A program made the translations under genes and the position numbers. A stretch of DNA of 64,000 bases from the NCBI GenBank assembly GCA_021397845.1, contig CM038052.1:146624854-146688853 (forward strand). Reading direction: 5' to 3'. Position 1 is the first letter of the stretch. The number at the start of each line of letters is the position of its first letter. Below the pieces are notes generated by a model. That model was not told where the DNA came from. It made no database searches and saw nothing but the letters and a program-made list of their open reading frames with translations. Source of the DNA: Areca catechu. Taxonomy: Eukaryota; Streptophyta; Magnoliopsida; Arecales; Arecaceae. Positions 13,032 to 24,451 of this stretch are shown here, one piece after another.

Positions 13032-13094
13032 GTAAGGCTCTCTTCTTATAATAATAAAGATTTTCTTTTGCACAAATCTCTCTTCGCCTTGCAG
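13032..13094 (+). other. GTAAG...CAG spacer after Tat-1 pol
   Basis: This 63-nt AT-rich segment starts GTAAGG and ends TTGCAG directly behind the integrase end. The same kind of segment recurs at 13932-13992 in Tat-1 and 42832-42893 in Tat-2, each time followed by a CATYGYCC-type sequence and a tandem array. It looks like a short GT-AG intron but is shorter than usual plant introns. Confidence 0.5.
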
Positions 13095-13124
13095 GGATGT
13101 CATTGCCCAGCCCGAGTCTGGGTA

Positions 13125-13925
13125 CATAGAAGCACGGAGCCCAGCTCTCCGGCACTAAAGCCGGAGCCCAACTCTCCGGCACTCAAACACGGGGCCCAGC
13201 TCTCCGGCATCAATGTCTGGAGCCCAGCTCTCCGGTGCACTCAAGCTCGGGGCCCAGCTCTCTGGCATTGAAGCCCGGAGCCCAACTCTCCGGCGCACTC
13301 AAGCCCGGGGCCCAACTCTCTGGCACCAAAGCCTGGAGCCCAGCTCTCCGGTGCACTCAAGCCCTGGGTCCAGCTCTCTGGCACCGAAGCCCGGAGCCCA
13401 GCTCTCCAGCACTAAAGCCTGGGATCCAGCTCTCCAGCACTCAAGCCCGGAGCCCAGCTCTCCAGCACACTCAAGCCCTGGGCCCAGCTCTCCGGCACCG
13501 AAGCCCGGAGCCCAGCTCTCCAGCACTAAAGCCTGGGACCCAGCTCTCTAGCACTCAATCCCAGAGCCTAGCTCTCCAGCACTAAAGCCCGTGGCCCAGC
13601 TCTCCGGCACCAAAGCCTAGAGCCCAGCTCTCTGGCACACTCAAGCCCGGGGTCGAGCTCTCCGGCACCGAAGCCCGAAGCCCAACTCTACGGCACTAAA
13701 GCTCGGGGCCCAACTCTTTGGCATTGAAGCCCGGAGCCCAGCTCTCCGATGCACTCAAGCCCGAGGCCCTGCTCTCCAGCAGGCAAGCCTGGAGCCCAGC
13801 TCTCCAGCACCAGCACCCGGAGCCCAGCTCTCCGATACTCAAGCCCGGAGCCTAGATCTCCGGCATCTAAGCCCAGATTCAATGATTCTCCAGCACCAGA
13901 ACTCGGGGCCCAGCTCTCCGGCATC
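13125..13925 (+). repeat. Tandem array of about 28-bp units in Tat-1
   Basis: There are roughly 28 units containing CCCAGCTCTCCGGCAC followed by AAAGCCCGGAG-like sequence. Some units are 31 bp because of a GCACTCAAG variant. Units differ at several positions but keep the CTCTCCGGCAC core. The array lies between pol and the antisense frame. Open frames here on both strands (for example 13213-13585) are products of the repeat, not genes. Confidence 0.9.
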
Positions 13926-13931
13926 AACAGT

Positions 13932-13992
13932 GTAAGGTCCTTCCTTTCTAAAAATCAAGATTCCCCTTATGCGAACTCTTTTTGCCTTACAG
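13932..13992 (+). other. Second copy of the GTAAG...CAG spacer
   Basis: This 61-nt segment matches 13032-13094 in its ends and general sequence and is again followed by an ATTGCCC motif and an array. It suggests that the spacer plus array has been duplicated as a block. Confidence 0.5.
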
Positions 13993-14009
13993 GAGAATCA
14001 TTGCCCGAC

Positions 14010-14385
14010 CCTAGGTCTGGCACTCAAAGCCCGGATCCCACGACTCTCCGGCACCGAATCCTGGAGCCCAGCTTCTAGGCATCAAAGCCCGGATCCCACG
14101 ACTCTTCGGCACCAAGCCCTGGAGCCCAGCTCCCAGGCATCAAAGCCCGGATCCCATGACTCTCTGGCACCAAGTCCTGGAGCCTAGCTCCCAGGCATCA
14201 AAGCTCGGATCCCACAACTCTCCGGTACCAAGTCCTGGAGCCCAGCTCCCAGGCATCAAAGCCCGGATCTCACGATTCTTCGGCACTAAAGCTTGAAGCT
14301 CAGCTCTCAGGCCGTCAGGCCTGGAGCCCAGCTCTCCAGCACCGAAGCTTGAAACCCAGTGCTCCGGCACTCGGGAACACTCATC
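14010..14385 (+). repeat. Second Tat-1 tandem array, about 58-bp units
   Basis: About five to six units combine CCCGGATCCCACGACTCT with CTGGAGCCCAGCTCCCAGGC. Each long unit looks like two diverged 28-bp units of the first array that were then amplified together, a higher-order repeat. 14386-14520 holds a purine-rich GAAAAGAG tract and nothing else recognisable. Confidence 0.85.
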
Positions 14386-14630
14386 CACCTCTTAAACACT
14401 TAGAAGCAAAGTGGAAGCCTCCTTTCTAATCTCATTACATGCCCCCCCAAAAAAAAGAAGAGAAGAAAAGAGAAAAAGAGGGGAGAGGTAAAGAGTTTCA
14501 AGCCAAGACAGTTGAGAATTTTCACTTCATTGAAAATTTGTTATTCATTACAAGTGTCCTCGGGCTCCCAACATGTCGGGCAGCCCAGGCCAAAAATAGA
14601 AGAAAAAGAAAATAGAAGGGGAAATCTACC

Positions 14631-16921
14631 CTACTCAGGCAGTCCCTCGATGGGGCTATGTGGCTGCGAGACATCATCTCCAGGGGCCTTGGGCTGTGCA
14701 GCTCCGGCTTCAGCAACCACCACCGGCGGGGAAGGTTCAGAGACGGCCACCAACTCCTCAACAGCACCCGAGTCAGGGGCCGGCTTCACGTCCGAAGCAC
14801 TGGGATATCTAAGAAAAGCTCGGCCCTTGTTAGAAATGAACTCCTCAACCCTGGAGTGCAGGTACATGAAGCCTTTATAGAAGGAGTCTAACGCCGTCTC
14901 ATGGAACTAGGCATTGAACTCCTTCGAGGCCATGTACCTTGCCACAGCCTCCTTGGCCTCCTTCTTTGCCTCGATGGCTTGCTCCTTTGCCACCTCTGCC
15001 GACCTGGCCATTGCTGTTGCCTCCTTCTCAGTAGCTATGGCCCTCTTCTCAACGATGACCAGCCTCTCTTTCATCGCATCTAGTTCGGCCTAGAGGGACT
15101 AAGCATGCCCCTTCTGTCGGACTGCCTCGGTGTTGAACTTGGTCAGCCTCTTCTTGGTGGCCTTGAGCTCCTCAGCCTTGCTCCTTGATTGGCCCCGTTC
15201 CTGGTAAAGGTTCTCCTGGAGCTCCTTTGAGTGCCTCTCGGCACTGGCGAGTCCTTTCTGGAGCTCTTTGTTCTTCAGGCCGAGCTCTTGGGAGGTGACT
15301 TGACCTCCACTGCTCGCTGCTGGTCATTCTTCAACCAATTTCTGTAGCAGTCCCTGATCAGGAGGACCTCGGTACCAATCTGCACCAAACAAGACATCAG
15401 CAACCAATGTAAAAAAAAAGGAGATAGAAAAGAAGAAAGAAGTCAAGAAGGCGAAATGACTTACCGAGAAGAGTTGGGGAAAGATGCTGCCAATTGCATC
15501 CCCCAGCAACTTTCCAGCCTTCTCCCACTGGTCGCATGATTGGATTGAAAAATATATCATGCACTCCACTAGCCCCGGGTCCCGGAGTAATGAGACATTA
15601 GGCACCAGTTTGAATGGGACCCGGCGGTAGTCCCTCTCCCTCTTGCTCGCCCTCGAGGTGGAATTGCCTACTCTGCCAGCAGAAGAGGCCTCGGGGGTAG
15701 GGCGGGAGCTCGACACCCCTTCAGGCAGTGCCTCAGGCACCGGCTCTGCTACTCCTCGCACCTCCTCCCCCTCGACGACAACGAGCTCCGGGGAAGGAAG
15801 AGACATGATGGCAATGGCCACGGCCGCGGCCCTGGCTCGGACAACCACCTCAGGCTCCGCGGTGGGGGCCGGTTCTCATCACTCTGGCATGGGCCCAGCT
15901 ACCCTCTGGCCTAGTTTTGGCACCATAGTGACCACCCTCCTTCCTTGTGCGGGGGTGGTCTCGGCCTCCCTCTTGCTCGGCTCGATCGGTGTAGCGAGGT
16001 GGCCGCCGACGTGCTCTCATCGTGAGCCCTCTTCAAGGAGGGCTCTTCAACCAATTTCGATGGAGGCCTCTTCCTGGTGATCGAGAGCAAGTCGTCCATC
16101 GAGAACTTCATACCTGCATGCGGAGGATGTAATATCAGTACCAAGTTTGGAGGAACAGAGTAAGAGGCACAAAAAGAAGAACTCGAGCTGAACTCATCCA
16201 ACTCTCTCATTGGGTCGACCTCAGCCTCGGCGAGGTTCTGCTATGACAACAGAACCTCGAGGGAAGGAATCTGGACGGTGCAGAGCTGCTCGTAGATCTC
16301 TCAGTCAGCCACCTCGACCATAGAATTTTGTTTATGGGACCGATTTGGGTCGCTCCAGACCCAGTCGACCCCCTCGACCGTCGCAAAAAAGAATTTACTT
16401 TTTCATCCTTTGATGGAAAAAGGGAGTTCGAATCTAATGCCTTTCAGGTGAGAAGAAAGAGACCACCACCCGTCCTCGGTAGGGTGGCGCTTCAGGGTGA
16501 AGAAGGCCCTGAATAAGGAAAAATGGGCAACAATCCCGTGGAAATGACAAAGCACTATAAAGCAAAAGATGGTCCTTCGACGTTCGGGACAAGTTGAGCG
16601 AGGACCAGATGATAGTTGCTCAACACTGACAGAAAAAAGGGTGGAAAGGAAAGCAGAGTCCTCCTAAGAAGGTCTCCTCATAGAAGGCAATCCGGCCCAG
16701 GCTACTAGAAGTAACCCGATCCCCTGGTCGAGGGATCGAGAGCTGGACATAATGAGGGATGCCATAGACATCCTGGATGGTCCCCAGTTCTTCAGCTGAG
16801 ATTGTCGAAGCAATCCCATCGGGACCTGTGAACCGAGCAGGGTCAGAAGCGGATTAGACTGGAGAAGGAGGAGGGGGGCTAGATCCAGGCTCCCTAATAA
16901 CTATTCCACCAGGGGGACGCC
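14631..16921 (-). pseudogene. Tat-1 antisense ORF 1, C-terminal and middle parts (interrupted)
   Basis: On the minus strand, opposite to gag-pol, this encodes a large protein of unknown role. From its end backwards: a Ser/Pro/Glu-rich tail ending at 14631; an Ala/Glu/Lys-rich region about 14870-15300, probably coiled coil, with at least one stop near 14908; a frame at 15324-15848; and, near 16350-16850, decayed sequence resembling the putative gypsy-type transposon domain (Pfam Transposase_28), with PSIKG and FFFA-like motifs matching the Tat-2 copy. Its N-terminal part lies beyond Copia-2, from 26874. Extra antisense frames of this kind are known in Tat elements. Stops and shifts show decay. 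Confidence 0.6.
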
Positions 16922-19339
16922 TGTTGGGAATCCGGTGCACCACAGCAGAAGTGTAATTTCAAAATGATGAAATTGGCACCATAATCCCTTAGCCAAGATC
17001 TCCTTATTCAGGATTAAAACATATAATGAACATACAAACTTACATTGTTAGAATTAGGGTACCAACCTGTAATCGCTAATTCCAATAAAGTTTGATGTTG
17101 AAGGGGGTGATTGAATTCACCAGGCGTCCAAATGTCCACCCTCCAATGGTGATCCACAAGATGATTTATCAAGATGCAAGCTTCTTTGAAATTCCTTCAC
17201 TTGAATTCTTATCCTAGAACTCAAGAGGACTATGGCTTTAAAACTTCAGGGTAGGGGCTCCTTACTTCCTTTCTTTCTTCTTCCTCTCCCTTTCTTAAGA
17301 CCTTGTCCTAAGAATAAAACTCTTGTCTTGAAGGAGGAGAAGGATTTAAGACACTAATGTGTTAAAGTAAAGGAAATAGAAACAGAGTAGGAGTTCTTTT
17401 CTTTTACCGATCAAGAGATTCTTCCTATCTCTTGTTTTGGACTTGAGTTTCAACAGAGAAGAGAACTCTGTAAGAGGGAAACTCTCTGTGTCCTAAACAA
17501 GCTAAGGAGGAATCAGTTTCCTGGAAAGAAAAGATAATAAAAATAAACTCTGTCGTTCATTAGTCAAACACCCGAGACCTCTGTTGTTTAAATAGATTAC
17601 AGAGATATGTCTTCTCAAAAGAACACAACTCTCCGTAAACACCATTCCACTTTGTCTCACACCCCTTCCATATTTCTCATGCCCCATCCTCCCATCTCAC
17701 GGCCTTCCAGATTAAATCCCATGGCTTTTCTTAAAGGAAAAACCATGGTGTTTTAAAAGGAAAGGGGTCACGACTTTTCATCTCCGAAGAGATGTTATTT
17801 TGCGCGCCCGGGAAGAGTTAGCGCATTCCTTCTTTCTTAAAATCCCATCAGCCATTGGATTCCCATCCAAGGGGGGAGAGATGGTGCGCTAATCATTAAG
17901 AAAGGAGGCCGCCCCATCTTAATTCATCGGAGAATTAAGCGGGGTGCGCCAAGAGTCCATGCGCCATGGACTCTTCCAAATGGCGCGCCAAGAGTCCATA
18001 AGCACATGGACTCTTGGCATTTGGCATGGAAAAGCAAAGGGGGCGGGTGGGGAGGCTAGCTTAGTTACATGGCTAGCCAATAGGGTTAGCCATAATCCTA
18101 TTTTCATAATTAGGGTCTAATTAGGTTCAATTAGAACCCAATTTGAACCAATCCGGAACCCTAATTCGAATCCGATTCGAATAGAAGCTAGGGTTTGCTA
18201 CACCTGCTAGAGTGTTATCCTACAAAGATGATTTAATTCCAAATTAAACTCTTGATCAATCCTCTTAAGTGTGTGACCCATTGGGTTCCACATCTAGCCA
18301 GCAGTGGGTTCGAATACAAGTTGACCTAATTTGATTAGAACTCTTTCTAAGTGATTTAGGTCAAACCAGGCTTACCCGATTTGATCAATTAGGACTCTTC
18401 CTAATAAATGATCTTTGAATTTGATCAACCCACAAGACAAGATTGACGTCTAGCAACGTGTCATGTCTACCCGGAAGATATGGAAATTCTGGTGAAATAC
18501 CAAAATTACCCTTCAGTAGAGAGTTACCGTACAATTAAATCTTTCGATCAGCCTGTACCCAAAAATATAACTATGGATATGGATATATGTCAAATCCAAT
18601 ATTATATTTATTTCTAGCTCAATCTTATATCGATGATTCAATTATCTTGATATTAGAAACCATCTCTAATATCTTTACTTTGATCAAAGATTTCCTGAAT
18701 CATCATCCGATTATTAACTAGCTGGATGCAATCTCCTCTTACTAAGAGTGATCGATTCCTTGTTGACCTACTCATTACCTTCATATCCAATTCACCATTC
18801 CCAGTATCAATCCTGTGCATGACTCAGTGTCATGATTAGGATTGAACCAAAGAATGGGTTCATGTACATAAGGTACTTATGGCAGTCTCAGGTCAAAAGA
18901 TTACTTGTACCACTCCCACTATGAGAACCTTCTATTGACATGTAGCTAAGACTCCATTAGATGTTCTCAAGTTGGATCATATCAGTGAACTCATTCTCCA
19001 ATGAGCACCCACATCCCAGTATTAGTGTCATACACAAGTGACTGTGAGAGCAGTCACCCTTTCCAGTATACATGGGATGTGCTAGTCTTACCGGAAAAAA
19101 CCCTGATCCCCTACTTAGGGTTCCTTTGACTAGGAATACTTTAGATTAAGGTTTTAAGATTTTAGGTCTCACTGGTATGATCTTATCATAACCCTAAAAT
19201 CATAGCCCTAATCTATGGGGTTCATCATATAATATAAACGCAGCGTATGATGAAAAATAATGCCTTTATATAGAAAATTGTCAATTACAATGGTTTGGGA
19301 GATACAACATAGATTGGCTTGTAGGGCATATCCCTTTCA
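16922..19339 (-). repeat. Copia-2 3' LTR
   Basis: On the minus strand it runs from TGAAAGGGATATGCCC to CCCAACA, so it has TG...CA ends. A purine tract (AAGTGGGAGA on the minus strand) adjoins it at 19340-19350. It differs from the 24452-26868 copy by scattered substitutions and a one-base length difference. The small minus-strand frame at 17919-18107 recurs in the other LTR and is not considered a gene. Confidence 0.95.
17951..18017. other. Pair of adjacent hairpins in Copia-2 LTR
   Basis: The first stem is AAGAGTCCATG / CATGGACTCTT (17951-17961 and 17965-17975) with a 3-nt spacer. The second is CCAAGAGTCCAT / ATGGACTCTTGG (17988-17999 and 18006-18017) with a 6-nt spacer. The two share the same half-site, and both are preserved in the other LTR at 25480-25546. 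Confidence 0.8.
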
Positions 19340-19353
19340 ATCTCCCACTTGCA

Positions 19354-22300
19354 CTAAATCCAATCGCCTTTAAATCTTAATCCCATACACTCGAGGTGGC
19401 GATCAAAATCTCGCTGTGGTAGAGCCTTAGTGAACGGGTCTGCTACATTGTTCTTTGTATCAACTCTATTTATGTAGACATCTTGTCTCTCTACTATTTC
19501 TCGGACGAGATGGAAGCATATCAGAATGTGCTTGGACTTATGATGAGCTCTTGGTTCCTTAGCTTGAGCAACAGCCCCAGTGTTGTCACAGTAAAGTGGC
19601 ACTGGGTTTTCAATTTCAGGAACAACACCCAACTCTGTGATGAACTTCTTCATCCAGACTGCTTCCTTGGCGGCTTCACTAACAGCTATGTATTCTGCCT
19701 CTGTGGTTGAGTCAGCTACAGTCTGCTGCTTGGTACTCTTCCAACTCACTGCTCCACCATTTAGGGTAAAAACATATCTCGAAATGGATTTGCTATCATC
19801 AGGGTCTGATTGAAAACTAGAATCAGAATAAGCTTCTAGTTTAAGATCAGAACCACCATAAACCAGAAAAATATCCTTAGTCCTTCTTAGGTATTTAAGA
19901 ATATTTTTAACTGCTTTCCAATGATCCTCTCCTGGATCAGACTGAAACCTACTGACAATGCCTAAAGCATGTGCCACATCAGGCCTAGTACATAACATGG
20001 CATACATTATGGACCCTATTGCCGAAGCATAGGGTATAGAATTCATTCTATTTCTTTCTTCAGGTGTCTTAGGAGACATCCTTTTAGAAAGATGTATGCC
20101 TTGACTCATAGGAAGATAACCTCGTTTACTTCCATCCATGCTGAATCTTTTCAGCACTAAGTCAATGTACCTAGATTGGGATAAACCTAGCATCCTCTTA
20201 GATCTATCTCTATAGATCTTAATACCTAGTATATAGGATGCTTCTCCCAAATCTTTCATGGAAAACTGGTTTGATAGCCTAACCTTGACTGATTGCAACA
20301 TTGGGATATCATTCCCAATGAGGAGTATGTCATCTACATACAGAACCAAGAAGATTATGGCACTCCCACTAGTCTTCTTATAAACACAAGGTTCATCCAC
20401 ATATTTGATAAAACCAAACCTTTTAATAGTTTCATCAAAGTGGATGTTCCAACTCCTTGAAGCTTTCTTTAATCCATAAATGGATTTCTTTAGCTTGCAT
20501 ACTTGATTAGGTTTATTTTTTGAAATAAAACCTTCTGGCTGTGACATGTAGACTTCTTCCTCAAGGAAGCCATTGAGGAATGCAGTCTTCACATCCATCT
20601 GCTAGATCTCATAATCATGATATGCTGCTATAGCAAGTAAAATCCGTATTGATTTGAGCATGGCAACAGGTGAGAATATTTCATCATAATCAATTCCCTG
20701 TTTTTGTCTAAAACCTTTAGCCACTAATCTGGCTTTATAGGTTTCAACTTGGCCATCAGCCCCAATCTTTTTCTTATAGACCCATTTGCACCCAATAGGA
20801 TTAATACCCTCTGGTGCATCAACCAAAGACCATACTTGGTTTACATACATAGAGTCTATTTTGGATTCCATGGCTTCTTGCCATCTATCTGAATCAGTAC
20901 TCAAGATAGCTTCCGTATAGGTCAGAGGTTCATCATTTTGAATGACTTGGGCTTCATTATTTTCAATAATAAACCCATACCTCTCAGGTGCCCGTGGCAC
21001 TCTATCAGACCTACGGGGAGGAGTTTTGTGTTCTGGTTCTGTCCTAACTATATGTTCTAATGGTTGAGAATTGTCTATCTGTGTTTCTTGTACTTCTCCA
21101 AGTTCAATAGTTCTACGATTGTCCTTTTCTAAAATGAACTCCTTTTCTAGAAAAGTGGCATGCCTGCTGACAAAAATTTTTGTTCAGTAGGATGGTAGAA
21201 TAGATATCCTCTACATTCTCTAGGATATCCTACAAATAGATATTTATCCGCTCTAGGTTCCAACTTATGTCCAAAATTTCTTTTAACATAAGCTGGACAT
21301 CCCCATACCTTGAAATATTTAAGATATGGTTTCTTTTCACTCCAAATTTCATATGGAGTACTAACAACGGATTTAGAAGGTACCTTGTTCAGAATGTAAA
21401 CAGCAGTTTCTAGGGCATGACCCCGAAGGAAATGGGTAAATTTATGAAGCACATCATGGATCGTACCATATCTAATAAGGTACGATTCCTCCTTTCAGCT
21501 ATACCATTTAGCTGTGGTGTATAAGGAGGGGTCCATTCAGAAAGAATTCCATTAACTTTAAGATAGTCTAAAAACTTCGTGGATAAGTATTCTCCTCCTC
21601 GATCAGAACAAAGAACTTTAATACTTTTCCCGGTTTATTTTTTGACCATACTTTGATACTCCTTAAATTTATCAAAGGCTTCAGATTTATGTTTTATAAG
21701 ATACACATATCCGAACCTAGATAAACCATCTGTAAAAGTGATAAAATATGAGTATCCTCCTCTGGCCTGAGTTGTCATTGGACCACATACATCAGTATGT
21801 ATAAGTCCTAATAACTCAGTTGACCTTTCTCTATGTCCAGTGAATGGAGTCTTGGTCATCTTACCCATGAGACATGATTCGCAAGTTCCTAATGATTCAT
21901 ACTCATAAGGATCAAGGAATTTTTCCTTGTATAACTTGCTTATCCTAGACTCATTAACATGACCAAGTCGATGATGCCAAAGTAAAGTATCATTAAAGTC
22001 TTTTCTTTTCCTTTTATTATTGACATGAAAAACACTATCATTGGAAGAAAGAGTTAAGAGCCCATTACTAAATATGCCAGAACAAATAATTTTATTAGAT
22101 AACATTATCGAGCAACCAGTGCTCGTTACATCCATTACATATCCTTGTTTTAATAACAAAGGAATAGATATAATGTTCCTAATAATCTTTGGCATATAGT
22201 AACAATTTTCTAACTCCAAGATCTTCCCTGAAGGCAACTTCAGAATATAGGTCCCTACAGCTTCTGCTTGGATGATATCACCACCAGCACTGTAGAGATT

Positions 22301-22471
22301 GAAGTCGCCTTCCTTCAATACTTTAAGCTTGTGGAGGTCCTGCAAAGATTTGCATATATGGTAACCACAAGCGGTATCCAATACCCAAGTATTTGATATA
22401 GACGAATTTAATGTCAATATAGTATGTATCTCATATATACCTTTTGGTGCATCTGACGCACCAGGCTTCAC
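19354..22471 (-). pseudogene. pol: Copia-2 pol polyprotein, interrupted
   Basis: Read from 22471 leftward: protease with WVLDTACGYHIC (D-T-A active site); GAG-pre-integrase with LWHHRLGH; integrase with HTDVCGP and, past a stop near 21635, SDRGGEY; the integrase C-terminal region at 21147-21452; the start of RT at 20602-21000; and RT plus RNase H at 19354-20598, with the YVDD box near 20335 and LADPF-like VADPFTKAL near the end. Breaks are a stop near 21635, frame loss near 21460 and 21140, and a TAG at 20599-20601 that separates two otherwise continuous RT parts. Three long stretches are open, fitting a young, recently disabled copy. Confidence 0.92.
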
Positions 22472-22489
22472 AGTTGCAAGGTAAGCCTT

Positions 22490-23263
22490 GCAATTCCTTT
22501 TCCAATGTCCCGCTTTGCCGCAAAAGAAACAGGTTGACTGTTTTGAGGCCTTCTTTCCTTTCTTGTTTTTATTGATGCCACCCTTAGGGTTTAGCCTCCT
22601 ACTAAAACCCTTTTTGCCTGATTTCTTCTTATTGGTCTTATCAACAAGAAGAAGTGGAGCCTTTTCTTTCTTAACGTTGCTCTCTGCTATTTTTTAACAT
22701 ATTTAACAGCTCAGGCAAGGAAGTGTTCAGTTTGTTCATGTGATAATTCAAGACAAACTGAGAAAATGACTCCGAGAGTGATTGCAGGATTAAATCCTGA
22801 TTCAGCTCCCCATCCATAATAAACCCTAATTGACCCAATCTGGTGATTAAGTCAATTACCTTCAGGACATGATCCTGAATGGATGTACCCTCTGTCATCC
22901 TAGCACGGAATAACTACTTAGATATTTCGTATCTAGCAGTTCTGCTTTGTTCTCCATAAAGCTCTTTTAAATTGAGCATTATGGATTGAGTATCCATGCT
23001 TTCATGCTGTCTCTGTAACTCATTGGTCATAGAGGCCAGTATGATACACTTGATAGTGAGGGAGTCATTCTGCCACATTTTGTATGTGGCCATTCTTCCT
23101 GTGTGGCATCATCCCCTAGTGGATTAAGACTAGGGGTATCAAGAATATAAGAAAGTTTTTCTGAACTCAGTATAATCTTTAAGTTTCTCAACCAGTCCAC
23201 ATAGTTTGGACCAGTTAGTTTGTTGGTATCTAAGATGCTTCGCAGTGATAATGAAGATGCCAT
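22490..23263 (-). pseudogene. gag: Copia-2 gag, interrupted
   Basis: The start at 23263 encodes MASSLSLRSILDTNKLTGPN, the usual N-terminus of this Copia group and similar to Copia-1 Gag. A frameshift near 23100 breaks the capsid region, a TAG lies near 22912, and the frame starting at 22898 continues the capsid part (IQDHVLKVIDLITRLGQLGF). The nucleocapsid zinc knuckle CFFCGKAGHWKRNC is encoded at 22490-22531, in frame with the following protease, so Gag and Pol were probably one polyprotein. The damaged Gag cannot form normal particles. Confidence 0.88.
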
Positions 23264-23316
23264 TTATCTACATTTAATAAAGAACAATACATAAGCAAAC
23301 AACCATGAAATGACTT

Positions 23317-23766
23317 ACATAATTAAATTAGGTCTTCAATTTAATTATGTCTCCCACTATTTTATCAAAAATCATAGCCCTCACTATGATAATCGAGAAG
23401 AACCCTGATCAGTTTTTCTTAGTGAGATTGAGATCCTAATAACTTATAAAAGATCTTGCAGATAACACAACAAATCTTTTATAAGCTCAAAGGTAGGAAA
23501 CTCTTCCAATTATATCTCATATAATTCTCAAAAATAACTTGGCCTCTAAAACATTATAAGTCTTGCAGAAAACACAACAAACCATAATGTTCTAGTTAAG
23601 TCAAGACCCTTTCATTTCTATACAGTCAGTATTCAAATATAATGCCCTTGCAGATAACACAACAAGGCATTATACTGAATGTACTGTAAGCATATCTATG
23701 CACTAGACCAATATTATGTCAATCACCATATTAGGTCTTGCAGATAACACAACAAACCTAATGTGG
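23317..23766 (-). promoter_or_regulatory. Structured leader of Copia-2: repeated hairpins with a shared loop
   Basis: In the untranslated leader between priming site and gag, four hairpins carry the same 19-nt loop, CTTGCAGATAACACAACAA on the plus strand. They lie at 23443-23485 (12-bp perfect stem), 23550-23591 (8 bp plus 2, loop differing at one base), 23638-23674 (9-bp perfect stem) and 23726-23766 (11 bp with one mismatch). The stem sequences differ from hairpin to hairpin while pairing is kept. A separate 13-bp perfect stem is at 23317-23350. A role in RNA packaging, dimerisation or translation is inference. The remaining leader (23767-24437) is AT-rich with no frame. Confidence 0.8.
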
Positions 23767-24437
23767 TTCATAACACAATAATGATCCAGCATAAAGGAAG
23801 GCCAATATATAGTATTTTTTAACACTAAGCATTTAAGTCAAGATTTAAATATAATCAAATCGGCCAGGCAAGTGGAAGAGATGTGGGAGTCCCCCCGTTG
23901 CTTTCCTAGACACCAATAAAAATTGGCCAGGTCAGTCAACGGAACCAATTAAAAACCACGATTCTCTTTACCTTCCCAGAACCACCTTTCTAGACACCGA
24001 ATGATCAATTGTTCATCATGACTAGTGATGCTTATTAGTTAAATATACTATGAATTAATATAATTTTAAGAAGAGGGCTTTATAGAATTGCCAGCACATT
24101 CTTATAGAACATATCACAATCATATCACTCTGATAAACATATATGTGCTAAGTGTGTCATCATACTAGGACAACCATTTACCACATAATGGATCCACCAT
24201 TATGCCAGGGCAACCTTATTTCAGTATGATGACTTCAAAACTAATCATATCTCTATAATAACTAGGGTTTGAGTGAAAAACCCTAACTAGTGGCATACAT
24301 CAAAACATTAATTATCATATATGCATCCCATAAATTATGCTAAGTGTATCAGCATTCAAGGGTTTAAAACCCTAATTGCGATACTACAACAAAAACACAT
24401 ATAAATAATTTTTATATGTTTTAACTGTAATAAGGAT

Positions 24438-24450
24438 GGCTCTGATACCA
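24438..24450 (-). other. Copia-2 primer-binding site
   Basis: On the minus strand the sequence TGGTATCAGAGCC starts one base inside the 5' LTR. It is the standard plant primer-binding site, complementary to the 3' end of initiator methionine tRNA. Confidence 0.93.
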
Positions 24451-24451
24451 C

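Noticed and set aside
13213..13585. Long overlapping frames with Pro/Ser-rich repeats on both strands
   Set aside because: The 28-31-bp tandem units create open frames mechanically in several frames; no start context or domain supports a gene.
17919..18107. Small minus-strand frame repeated at 25448-25636
   Set aside because: It is present twice because it lies in the two Copia-2 LTRs and covers the hairpin pair; no protein family is recognised.
23443..23766. CRISPR-like spaced repeats of CTTGCAGATAACACAACAA
   Set aside because: The genome is a plant, the repeats are only 19 nt and irregularly spaced, and each is the loop of its own hairpin. They belong to a retrotransposon leader.
24438..24450. 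tRNA-like match at the LTR borders
   Set aside because: Only the 12-13 bases of a primer-binding site are present; no cloverleaf surrounds them.
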